Assembly: GCA_022225965.2 (NCBI GenBank)
Contig: JAKJXP020000122.1
Span: 57,014 to 121,013, forward strand
Length of the DNA stretch: 64,000 nucleotides
Direction: 5' to 3'
Source: Diatrype stigma
Lineage: Eukaryota; Ascomycota; Sordariomycetes; Xylariales; Diatrypaceae
Below the pieces are notes generated by a model. The model worked only from the letters and a program-made list of their open reading frames with translations, did not search any database and had not been told where the DNA came from. This document shows positions 24,342-36,972 of this stretch, piece after piece; within the stretch, counting starts at the first letter, position 1, and every line of letters starts with the position of its first letter. A program made the position numbers and the translations under genes.

Positions 24342-24818
24342 ATGGGAGTCGGAAACAAGCGCACCCGGACGAAGACCCGAAACCATATCCGGGATCTGGA
24401 CCAAGTCAAAGCCGACCTGCTGTCGCCGAAACACCTCGCACAATACAAGGACACCAAGTTGACCGAGGACCTGCCGGGTCTGGGGCAATGGTACTGCACC
24501 GAATGCGCCAAGTGGTACGACACGGAAGCGAGTCTTGTGGTGCACAGGAAGGGAAAGCCGCATAAGAGAAGGTAAGTTATACAGCACACCAGTCTATTTG
24601 GCAAATCGCTTTGTGCATTTACGTGGTAGCGCATTGGGTAGCTTTAATTCGTTATATTCTGATCTGACACATCTCTTCATCACTATAGGGTCAGACAGCT
24701 TCGCGAGGAGCCATGGACTCAGAAAGAGGCCGAAGCCGTGGCTGGCTTGGTCACCGACAACGAAGGCCACGAGAGACGCGCCGAGGCTGCGGATGCCGAG
24801 ATGGAGATGACGACATGA
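24342..24818 (+). CDS. bud20: Bud20-like C2H2 zinc-finger, ribosome biogenesis factor
   Basis: A small basic nucleolar/shuttling protein of the Bud20/ZNF593 family, which associates with pre-60S ribosomal particles during nuclear export. Two exons, 24342-24571 and 24689-24818, with a 117-bp GT-AG intron, give 119 residues. The N-terminus is highly basic (MGVGNKRTRTKTRN), followed by the family's DLDQV segment. A single zinc finger lies at about residues 52-74, with Cys52 and Cys55 (YCTECAKWY) and His68 and His74 (VVHRKGKPHKRR). The length and the conserved PGLGQ-(W/H)YC approach to the finger match the family. The C-terminal tail is acidic. It converges with dam1, with only 239 bp between the stop codons. 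Confidence 0.93.
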
Positions 24819-25057
24819 GCCGCGCGAGACCGAGCCTATATGATTCTGTCACGCCCCGGAACACACGATATGGCGCACTAGCCAACCCCCTTCATCCTCA
24901 TTGATTCCCTCAGTCAAGATCGATCGGGCGTACTGCGCCAGATCGTAGCAATATAGCATACGACGCAGCGTCTAGCTTCCTTGTGAGACCAACTTGTGGA
25001 AACCTAGGAGTATATAGCAGAAGTATACTCGGTATACTCGCCTCCATTATATCAACC

Positions 25058-26013
25058 TCATCTGATACCGCGGACTTTCGGCTTCACAAGGCCACTTGGA
25101 CGACCCCTCGCAGTCCCGCCCCTGCCTCTCGATGAAGCGCCTCCTCTAGACGGCGGCGGCAGCCGAGACTCGCGGCCGCTGGGGTTGCCGAATTTTCTGG
25201 GGGTAGGCTTGGAGGCGGGTGCTGGATTTTCGACGAAGGATGTGTCCGTAGTCCTACAATAGAAACAGTCAGATTTAGTTTTTCTAGTGCAAGTGTCCAT
25301 TCAGCACAGAAATAATGGAACTCGTTTCACTCACATGAATGTCGTTTCGCCGTCCATCTCGCCTGCCCGCTCTGTAGATCGGCTCCGGCCTATCCAATGC
25401 AAATCCTCGTCAGTAACTATTTTACCGATTCGTAGCCTCTTTTTACGTACCTGCTGGTTCCTCTTCGTTCTCATTCTGTCTCGCCCGACGAAACGACTCG
25501 GCAATCGGACCCTATAGCCAGGCAGCGACGTTAGTCTCACTCGCCCCGGGTTGTAAAGCATGTATATATATATATATATATATATAACACTCAACCAAAT
25601 CCAACTCGCGCCATCCTTAACCAACCACTCACCTCAGGAAAATCGACGCAGAAGGCGTTCATGTTCAGGCCGTACAGGAAGCTGGCGAAGCTCTCGCTGA
25701 AGCGGGCCAGGCTCTCGTGCATGAGCTGGAAGTGCATCATGTTGGCCTCGAGGTCGGCGACGGCGTCGGACAGCTCGGCGAAGGCCGGCTCGAACGTGTT
25801 GAGCGGGAACGAGGCCGGATCGGAGCCCCCGCTGCCGCTGCCCCGGCCCCTCGCGCCCCCCTCCACGCTCCGCTTGGCCGACTCCCGGAACGACGACCGC
25901 GACGACGGCCGCAGGGGCGTCGTGGGACGCGTCCGCGAGCGCGAGCGGGACCGCGAGTGCGATCGCTGCTGCTGCTGCTGCTTCGCGCCTCCGCCTTCTC
26001 GCGCTGATGACAT
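25058..26013 (-). CDS. dam1: DASH/DAM1 complex subunit Dam1
   Basis: Component of the fungal DASH complex that rings spindle microtubules and couples kinetochores to them. Four exons (26013-25633, 25511-25451, 25389-25335, 25253-25058) encode 230 residues; every junction is GT-AG and in phase. The conserved Dam1 core runs from about residue 68 to 135 (LNTFEPAFAELSDAVADLEA ... FLYGLNMNAFCVDFPE, continuing GPIAESF after the first intron). The N-terminus has a polyglutamine run and SR-type repeats, and the C-terminus is rich in RG and proline; both are likely disordered and possible Aurora-kinase targets, as in yeast Dam1. The ATG chosen is the first in frame before the Q/SR tract. Upstream, 1.3 kb separates it from the divergent csr1 gene. 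Confidence 0.92.
25563..25586. repeat. TA microsatellite in dam1 intron 1
   Basis: About twelve TA dinucleotides lie within the first intron of dam1 (25512-25632). Confidence 0.85.
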
Positions 26014-27321
26014 GGTGTGCGTGTGTGTGCGCGCTGTAAGTGATGTGGTGTGGTGTGTGTGGTAGGTGAGAGCCCGAGCCTAGTAATCCAAGTGATTATC
26101 CGTCCGTGTTGGATGATGGTTGAGGGTGGCTTGTGCTGTGATGTTGTCGTAATCTTCTATGTAGTAGACTAGGGTATAATTCACGTTGTTGATTATGGTA
26201 AAGGAGGCTTTGCTGTTCCTGCAATGACAATGTTGGACTTCACGTACGCCAATAAGCAGCCCATCACAGATAGGCCCCTGCAGTAGCTACAAGCTTGAAG
26301 TTGGTCGACAACAGAATCCAAACAGCTTCAAGGTGCAGGTAACCTATGGTTGGTTGCCGGCAGCGGCAGTGGCGGGGTGCATCGATCGGTGTTTTGAGCT
26401 TCTCTAGCTCCGATGTGCGCGGCACGTCAACACGTTTTTGGCCGGGTTCACTGGTAGCCGCAGCAGAGAGCCCAGGATTGCGGGATGAGGGTGATGCAAT
26501 TTCAACGGAAACAGCAAGCCCCTGACTTACACTCATTGAAGTGAGGGGTGTTCAAACCCGACAACAATTTGCCGTTCATTCCTTACCTAGAGCCCTTCAC
26601 CAGATAGCATGCCAATAAATAAGTCTTACTAACACCGGAAGCTTGGTGACTTTCTGTAGTTATAGTTACTTCGCATCTCTCCAGCTTCTTACTAGTACAT
26701 ACTACATACATGTCTAGGTATGCAGATATTCACTGAATTGCCAGGAGCTGCCTGTGCTAACCTAGACTACCTCCACTAAGATAGATCGCGTACGTCAACA
26801 CCTTGATCCAGCGTCTTTTTCGACTAAACAAGTAGGTAGACATTACTTCGTATGCTCGTATGCATATCAACGTGGACATCTTAGGTTCTGTTTCACGCGT
26901 ACGTGAGACTCTCAGACTCTCTACCGTATTATTCAGGTGCCCTTGCTTCGTACTCAATGTTGTTGCTGCGCCTCCATGACTCTTTCCAACGCAACCCCAG
27001 CAGCTCCTATAATTTAGGGATCTAGGATCTACTGAGGATCTACCCTCTCCGAAAATAGGTGGAAAGAGTGAGTACGGAGCAGCATTTAGTAGCTTCAAGG
27101 TTAGCTTGAGACGATTCCATTCGGTGCCCGGGCCTGCCGGACATAATCTGTTGAATCACATAATCGTGCATACTTCCAAGGTTCCAAGGTTCCAAAGTCA
27201 CTTACCTATATGGGATTTATATAATCTTACCTATTGCCTATTACCATATTACCTACGAATACACTGCCACACAGCTACATCAGCTACTGCTATTACTACC
27301 TGCATACCGACCTACGACTCT
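26014..27321. promoter_or_regulatory. Divergent promoter region, dam1 / csr1
   Basis: A 1.3-kb spacer between two divergently transcribed genes, so it must hold both promoters. No conserved regulatory box was identified with confidence. One copy of the dispersed motif acttcgta is at 26845. The csr1 frame stays open back to an ATG at 27106, so the right end may be coding. Confidence 0.45.
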
Positions 27322-29630
<2,309 letters not shown>

Positions 29631-30237
29631 TTCATCTCTTGAATGGCTAAATGGACAACTGGATGGATGGATGGATGGGTGGATCAAAGAAAGGCCCTGC
29701 TGATAATATATCTCAGTATATACAGAGTTATAAATAAAAAATAGAGGTGAAAGAAAGGGGTGTCACAAACAAGCAGGCAGGCAGACAGGCAGGCAGGAGT
29801 TGGACAAACGGCCCAGACCCAGGAAGGGTTAGCGAGGGAGAGGAGATGAATGCTTTAGGCTATAATTACTTGCTACGATAAATAGAGGGATAGAAGGAGA
29901 AGGAAAAGAAGGGGAGGGGAGAAGCAATACCGAAAGGAAGTCGGCAAGAAAGCTCGAGACTTATGGGAAGAAAAAACGTATCATCCGATCAATGGCCTTC
30001 ATAACCGTGAACAAATACCGTGCAGTCAATTGTCTCATTCGTCGTCATTGATTATGCTCTGCGCTGGCTGTCCGTTGCGAGACGAAGACGGAAAAGAGCC
30101 TGATGGCGAGCATTCATCTAGCTATATTCCTCCCTGTCTACTACCTCCATTCCATCAAACATATACATGCCACCATCATCTGACTGCTTGGCCGAGTTGG
30201 CAACAAGCGTTCAACGAGGCCAACCAAGTAAGGTTCT
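29631..30237. other. Convergent 3' region, csr1 / hnt1
   Basis: Some 600 bp between two convergent stop codons. It is purine-rich on the plus strand, with a short GGAT repeat just after the csr1 stop and a CAGG-type repeat near 29780. No gene is seen; it should contain both 3' untranslated regions and terminators. Confidence 0.5.
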
Positions 30238-31455
30238 TCACATCTTTGCCTTGATCTCCTCGAAGTAGGCCTTCAGCTCCTCCATGTCGGCCTTCTGCGT
30301 AGGCCAGCCCACGCCGAGGCCTTGCTCTTGGTTCGGCTTCGGGATCTAAAGTAGGGGAAGCAGAAGCAGCGAGTAGAAGGGTCAGCAAAGCAATGTTTCA
30401 TCCTCAGCTCCGGGGAGGAGGGGTTGGTAATGATGTAATATGTAGGCACTGCTTTTCAGTGAGTGATGACATTGGGTCTCACGTACCATGTGGAAATGAA
30501 CCTGTTAATATGAAACGCAGCAGCAGTTGGTTAGCGAGTGACTAACGACCTTGTAACAAGGCAGACAACAGGACATAGAGGAACAGAACGCGAGGGGAGA
30601 TGAGGGCGGAGCTTACATGATCGACCTCCTGGTGGGCGATGCGGCCGTTGTTCTGCAGGATGTTGTAGTTCTCGGAGCCGGTGGCCGTGACGAGCTTCTT
30701 GGCGACGGGCTAATATCGTGTTATATCACATGTGCAGTAGCTGGTGGTGAGCGATCATGCTTGCTAGATACACACATATGGATGGAGAAGGGGGAGGGAG
30801 AGGCAGAGGGAGGTGAACCCGACTTACCAGAATCTCACTGAGATGGTCATCCGGGATATCCGTCAGCTTTGCGCCGTGGAACTTGGGGATGACGAGCTGG
30901 TCGTTGTTTAGTTAGTTGGTTATTCATCTATCATTCTAAGGTAGGTATATCACAGGAGAATTATATACTATGTGAAGGGCATAAACATGATATAGGTAGA
31001 ATAAAACATGTACGGATGCATGCCTGAGCGTGTATATACACAGCTGTCTATGTAGCTGAAATGGAGCGATGAAGAAGTACCAGGATAGGGGCAAGCAAGA
31101 AAACTTACAGCGTGACCCTTAGCCAAGGGGCCGATGTCGAGGAAGGCGAGGGTCTTCTCGCTCTCGAAGAGCTTAAAGGATGGGATCTCCCCTGGTACCA
31201 TTCGTTAGCTACGTAAGGTAGTACATAGCTGTTTCAACTCCACGGTTTTGGCTGGCAGGCCAGCGCTGAAGTGAAGTGAAGTGAAAGCAAGCTCAGACGA
31301 TCGTAACGGAGAGGATACTATATAACAGCATTCACATACACCATCAAGCAACTCGGGTCAAATCGAAGCTGTGTAAGCACTTCGTATATAATGTAGAAAA
31401 CGCACATACCCTTGATGATCTTGCAGAAGATGCAGGCGGCCATTTTCGATGTCAT
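30238..31455 (-). CDS. hnt1: HIT-family nucleotide hydrolase, Hnt1-like
   Basis: Histidine-triad protein of the Hint branch, which hydrolyses adenosine phosphoramidates and related nucleotides. Six exons on the minus strand (31455-31410, 31191-31109, 30896-30828, 30709-30617, 30501-30487, 30345-30238) give 137 residues, the usual Hint size. The N-terminus has the CIFCKIIKGEIPSF signature and the C-terminus the catalytic triad H97-V-H99-F-H101 followed by MIPKPNQEQGLGVGW. The fifth exon is only 15 nt and codes for VHFHM, so it supplies two of the three triad histidines. The first ATG (MTSKMAAC) was used; the next, four codons later, is equally possible. A 3' splice-like cag directly before the ATG hints at a 5' UTR intron. 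Six exons for 137 codons is intron-dense. Confidence 0.93.
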
Positions 31456-32799
31456 CTGGGTCCGGGTAATAAGTGATAAGTGAATGACTAAAGTAGCGAC
31501 TAGGTAGACTCGGTCTATCAATCGGAAATTGAGAACCTTGAGAGCTCTTAAGTAGGATGTATGAGGCTTACGAGGTGTGAATGTAGGACGATGAGGGTAT
31601 AAGTGCCCACTGCAGCTCACTCACTGATAGCACCAGCTCTCCCTATTCAGCCAACCGTAGGTGATGCACCCCTCCAATCGAAGAGGGGCAGGATGGAACG
31701 GCGGGGCACTGCAGTCTGCCAGGAGTCCAGGACCCTCACTCAACGCTAACCTTGTTTCGGCTAATTGTCGGCCTGCTTGATCCTAAGCGTGCTCTCTGCT
31801 TATAAGACAAAATAGCGCGAAGAATTCCTGGGAGTGGGACTATGTAACGAACAGCCCTCTTGCCTTTTACCAGATGGCTCCTTGCATAGCCCAAGAAACT
31901 CCATTCCCGTAATCTTTGGAACCACTCATCTGGAGCATCCAGATTCGATCTTCTTTTTGACCATCCCTCTTTCTTTTTCTTTTTCTTTTTCTTCCTCAAT
32001 GCTGAGGCGACCAACACAACACAACATTATCATCGGATTATTACGAGATTGTTACTGCCATACATATTCATTTTTGTTACAATCTGTTCTTTTTTAGCTT
32101 TTATCCAGCTCTGTTGTGTGAATGGGACGGAAGTAAACAAACTACTTGAAAAGGGAGAATATACCTGCAACATCCACGGTGCAGTTATCGCATCTCGACC
32201 TTACATGTTACATAGGCCTCATAGATAGATATACAGACAACATTTCAAGGTAGGAGTTATGCAACTTGATGCATGCAATATTACTATCTTTACAGTCCAT
32301 GATAGTCTGAGGTACAGTCAACATGCAATGTAGTACAAGGGCACAGTCACGACACTCTTAAGTGAATTAGAAAGGAGCCCCAGTGGTGTTCAAGGTGTCA
32401 TATCATCATATCTGACATTGGCTTGATCTACTCTGCTCTGAAAGGCTTTTTTGCAATTCGCAGCAAAACACATCTTTCTTCGTCTATCGAGTTGATTGTA
32501 GTTAGGCACTGCACAGACGCACCAAACGTCATCCACGTCCGTCCCATCGAGGCCGAGACGATATCTCATCCCCGTCTAAGTACGTCTCTGTCTCTCTGTC
32601 TCCGGAGATAGGTAGTTTCTATCCTCTCCTTTCACGACAGCTACGCTTGTTTGTTGTAGTCGTTTTTTTCACTTTCTTCCTAGTACTACTGCTGCTGCTC
32701 CTGCAGCTGCTCGCCTATGGAGGAATCCCAGCAAGGCCAGCCGCGTACGTAGCACACCGTGCATCCTTCCCCTCTCCGACTCCCCTCTCCCCCCCTTCC
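31456..32799. other. Intergenic region upstream of hnt1 and downstream of rpn9
   Basis: About 1.3 kb. Both flanking genes are on the minus strand, so this holds the hnt1 promoter and the rpn9 3' region. A TTTTTC-type pyrimidine tract is at about 31965-31995. Short frames here show no domain or coding bias, and I see no gene. Confidence 0.45.
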
Positions 32800-34110
32800 T
32801 TACGGCGCCCAGATGTCCTGGCCGGTAGCCTCGATCCAGTTGCCGAGCTTGTTGACGTTCTCGCCCCAGTCGCCGAGGCGCTGGGCCATGCCGGCGATCT
32901 GGGCGAGGTCGAGGACGCGGGGCTGGACCCAGGTGAAGTTGACGAGCTCGGCGACCTCGTCGATGGTGCCGCGGACGAGGCCGAGGCTGAGGGCCTTCAT
33001 GACGAGGTGCTCGATCTCCGTCTTGCGGACCTTGGTGTCGGCCGAGATGGCGGCGAAGGTCATGGCGCGCTCGTGGGGCGGGCGGCGGAACACCGACTCG
33101 GTCAGCGCCGCCAGGTAGATCTTCTGGCGGATCTCGTCGTCGTGGTCGCTCAGCAGCGGGTGGCGGTCGACGTGGCCGCGGAGCACGTCGTAGGCGGCCA
33201 GGTCGCCCCGGTTGAAGGCCACCAGCAGGTCGCGCAGCCAGGCGTGCTCGGTGCCCGCCAGGGCCTCCAGGATCGGGTGCTGCAGCAGCTCGCCGAAGTT
33301 GTAGATCGAGTCGGACACGAGCGCGGCGATGCCGAGGTTGTAGGCGCGCTCGCGCCGCTCGCGCGGGTCCAGCGCCGGCAGCTCCACGCACGCCAGGTAC
33401 AGCAGCGCGTTGCGGTAGTACGACGCGAAGTCCGCCCGCGCCTGGTAGTAGTCCGCGTTGACCCGGTAGAAGGCCGCGTGCACCTTGGTCTCGACCGAGT
33501 CGAACGCCTCGAGCGTCCGCTCCGCCCCGTCCAGGTCCCGCCGCGCCCCCTCCACGTCCCGCAGGTCCAGCCGCACCCGCGCCACCGCCACCGTCGCGTA
33601 CACGAAGGCGTCCTGCGAGTTCTCGTTGTCGACCTTCTTGGCGAGGTCTGTGAGGAAGGTGAGGCGCTCCTGGTTATCTGTTCCGGGGTGGTGCGTGAGT
33701 CAGTGTGTTCGTTGCATGTCAAGTTATCGTAGCTCTTGTCTCGGTAGTTGGGAAGAATGGGGGGTAATGGGAGTAGGAGAGGGAAAGGGAAAGGGAGGGG
33801 GGACTAGAAAGGCGAGACGAGACAAGACGGGACGAGACTAACCCCGACATTGCGTGGCAGCGTTCAGACCCAGGTCGACGAGCTTCAGCTGGTTGATCTT
33901 GTCGGCGAACTTCAATATGAAGACCTTGTAGAACTGCAGGCGCTGCTTGGCGCTGCCCGGGTGGCTGAAGAACTCTAGTAAGGCGTCGGTGAGCTGGTGC
34001 CATAGTTTCCGCTCCCAGTAGTCCTCGAACTGGATAATTAAGGGCTGGAGCTCTTCCGGAGCTTCATCCCGCTGCTCAGCGAGGAAGTCGGAGACTGTGT
34101 CGACGTTCAT
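32800..34110 (-). CDS. rpn9: 26S proteasome regulatory subunit Rpn9
   Basis: Lid subunit of the 19S regulatory particle (human PSMD13), a scaffold in lid assembly. Two exons, 34110-33843 and 33677-32800, joined by a 165-bp intron with a GTTAGT donor, encode 381 residues, matching the family. The N-terminus (FLAEQRDEAPEELQPLIIQF) and the helical-repeat middle lead into a C-terminal PCI/winged-helix domain with IYLAALTESVFRRPPHERAM, the KTEIEHLVMKALSLGL helices and the conserved end WIEATGQDIWAP. Exon 2 is strongly GC3-biased, so long antisense frames cover it (for example 361 codons on the plus strand at 32647-33732). These have no independent support. Confidence 0.95.
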
Positions 34111-34887
34111 GATATCTCGTTCCGTCCTCCCTGCTTTTTTATTCTAGTCGTAGTTTCGGTATTCTGTCGGATGGGAGGTATGGGATATTAATCTCGGATT
34201 GGTCACGGGTGTTTTTGTTGTAAGGTGGAAGGGTTGCCAGTCGTAAGGTACGTAGATTAGAATAATGAAGATGAAGATGAAGCTCGCACATGCAACTTCC
34301 AGACACGCGGCTGGTGAGCAGCCTGATTGCTGGAGCGCTGGAGGGCAGTCACAGGTGGATCTAATGATGTAGCTTGCTATGCCACAACCGTTAGTCTGCC
34401 GTTAGGTAGCACTCAGGTGTGGCTGACCACTAGGTATGTACTACTTCGTAAAGGCCCCGGGGCCCCGTCTTTGGGGGGAGAGACCAGATGCCAGGCAGTT
34501 GAAAGGCGCTGGAAATCGACTCAGCTGCAGCTGCGATCCGCCCCAGCCAATGCGAGTGACCTGTATGTAATCGTATGTAATCGTATGTAATCCCATGCTC
34601 CATTAAAGCACCTCCAGGCTGTATGTAGTCATGTATGTATGTAGTATGTATGTAGTATGTATGTACGACGGCATACCTGGTAGAGAGAGCCCTGACAATT
34701 TGGAAGCCTGAGTAGAGCTTCAACCCACCAAAGCTGCTGCTGCTCAGCGTACAGAAGCGAAGGCTTGTTCAACACCTGCATATAACTCCCTCTCTCCTCT
34801 TCCTCCCCCCTTTCCGCCGGCTCACCTAGGTTCAATTGCGATTGGAAGGGTTGCGCCGCTCTTGCCCCTCTACACAACACAGCAAGA
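34111..34887. promoter_or_regulatory. Divergent promoter region, rpn9 / nuo40
   Basis: Shared 5' spacer of 777 bp. It carries three copies of the 10-mer gtatgtaatc (34563-34592) followed by a GTAT-rich tract (about 34619-34665) and one acttcgta motif at 34443. I did not find a copy of the fungal proteasome-associated control element and assign no factor. Confidence 0.4.
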
Positions 34888-36364
34888 ATGGCTTCCTTTC
34901 CCACCGCGCAGCGGTTCAGCCAGAGGGTCGCCATCAATTTGACGCAGGCCCGCCGCGCTTCCGATCTTGCCATAACCCGCACCGGAAAGCCCATCCTCCG
35001 CGTTACGGGTGGAAGGTAAGCTTCCTCGCTGGCCATCTTGTGGTCTTCCTAATTGCTCGTCGCCGGTTGCTCACTCGTTGTGTTATCAGATCATCTCTCG
35101 GAGGTAGGCACGCGAGCCAGCACGTCGATCGATCACGTATCGCTTCTCGATTCTCCCGTTCTATTCTAACGACCGATTACACACAGGACATACTGCGACG
35201 GTATTTGGCGCCACCGGACAGCTCGGAAGATACATTGTCAATCGGCTAGGTAGGACCAGATGCGCTTATGGAGAGCCGGATTCATGATTAACGAAGTCAT
35301 ATGTAGCCCGCCAAGGATGTCAGGTTGTCGTCCCATATCGAGAGGAGATGGCCAAGCGCCATCTCAAGCCTACGGGTGATCTGGGCCGTGTCCACTTCCT
35401 CGAGTATGACCTATACAACACAGAGTCTATCGAGGCCAGTGTCAGACATTCCGACATCGTCTATAATCTTGTTGGGCGCAACTATCCCACCAAGAACTAC
35501 AGCCTAGCCGACGTTCACATCGAGGGCACCGAGCGCATTACCGAGGCAGTCGCCAAATACGACGTGGACCGATACGTTCACGTCTCTTCCTACAATGCCG
35601 ATCCCAACTCTCCGAACGAATTCTTCCGCACCAAGGGCGTAGGAGAGCAGGTCGCTCGCAGCAACTTCCCGGAAACCACCATCGTCCGGCCCGCGCCCAT
35701 ATTCGGCTTCGAAGACAACCTCCTCCATAAGCTCGCTAGGCCGGGAATTCTATTCACTGCCAACAATATGCAGGAGAGATACTGGCCTGTTCACGTGCGT
35801 ATTCTCCCATGATCTCTCTGACTACCCAGTAAGAAACCAGGGCGTGTTCTGACTTGGTATAGTCGATCGATGTTGGCCAGGCTTTGGAAGCCATGCTTTA
35901 CGACGACAATACGGCGGGTCAAACCTACGAACTATACGGTCCCAAGGAATACTCGACGGCAGAGATTGCCGAGTTAGCTGATCGCGAAATCTTCAAGAAG
36001 AGAACGCACATCAACGTGCCCAAGGCCATCCTGCGGCCTGTGGTCGCCCTGCTCAACAAGGTTCTTTGGTGGCCGCTACATTCCGCAGAGGATGTGGAGC
36101 GGGAATTCATCGACCAGAAGATTGACGAGAATGCGAAGACATTCGCAGATTTCGGCATAACCCCTGGCGAGATCAGCAACTTCACATACCACTACCTGGT
36201 AAGCCTCACCCGTGGCGACGCTTGTGATATGGCTGGCTATGGACGCAATACTGACAACTTTACAGCAAGCATACCGCAGCTCGTCTTACTACGATCTCCC
36301 TCCAGCGACGGAGAAGGAGATGCGGGAGGAGAAGAAGTACCTTCATGTGCAGCAAGACATGTAA
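34888..36364 (+). CDS. nuo40: NADH:ubiquinone oxidoreductase 40-kDa subunit (NDUFA9 type)
   Basis: Accessory subunit of mitochondrial complex I with an atypical short-chain dehydrogenase fold that binds NADPH. Six exons (34888-35015, 35090-35103, 35187-35249, 35307-35794, 35863-36198, 36266-36364) give 375 residues, as in Neurospora-type homologues. The N-terminal 30 residues are arginine-rich and amphipathic (matrix presequence). After splicing, the GGRSSLGGHTATVFGATGQL junction restores the glycine-rich Rossmann loop; it is encoded across three exons, one of only 14 nt. Downstream are YNLVGRNYPTKNY and VHVSSYNADPNSPNEFFRTK. All introns are GT-AG. The phase is maintained only if the 14-nt exon is included, which supports it. 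Confidence 0.95.
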
Positions 36365-36972
36365 CGGGTGGCTTATGGGGGTGCATTGATAGAGGGCCAG
36401 GATCAGAACCGAGGGTGCCTTCTTTAACCCCAACAGGGGGCTCACGTCGCATTGTACATACACTATCGGGCGATTGGTTTCTTATGTTGAGCAATATGAA
36501 AATATAAAGAAAGAAAAGGTCTACATAGAAGCTGTTCAACATCAAGTCTGAGTGCCAGGGCTTGCTTGCGTGTAAAGTCGCTTGTTCTGAGCTGTGAGGT
36601 GAATTGGGGTTTCGAACGGACTCCATTATCGCGGCCTAAGGTAAAGTTTTGTCGTCGATTTCGATTCCTCGAAAGCCACTTCGTGCTACTGTACTAACCT
36701 ACCTATTACTCTATCTCTGAGCCAATGACAACTTAGTAATAGGTAAGTAAATAGAGCTCTCTATTCTATATTATTTGCACATCAGCACTTTCCAAGAATC
36801 TAAATTTTGCATGACATGATTGTTAGGAAGTTACAGTCTCCTGTCTACTTCTAAGTATCCGTATCCATCTAATCGGCCGCGATCCAAAAACCTCTAGCTT
36901 GACTCGTTCGGTCTCCAACAAGCAAATCGCACTCAGAAGACTTCAAAGACTTCAAAGACTTCACAAATCAAG
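36365..36972. other. Intergenic region, nuo40 to efm5
   Basis: About 600 bp between two plus-strand genes, containing the 3' end of nuo40 and the efm5 promoter. Just before the efm5 start there is a short CTTCAAAGA repeat (about 36938-36963). No gene is seen. Confidence 0.45.

Noticed and set aside
32647..33732. 361-codon plus-strand open frame opposite rpn9
   Set aside because: Lies antisense to a conserved Rpn9 exon with strong GC3 bias; the frame is produced by that bias and shows no domain of its own.
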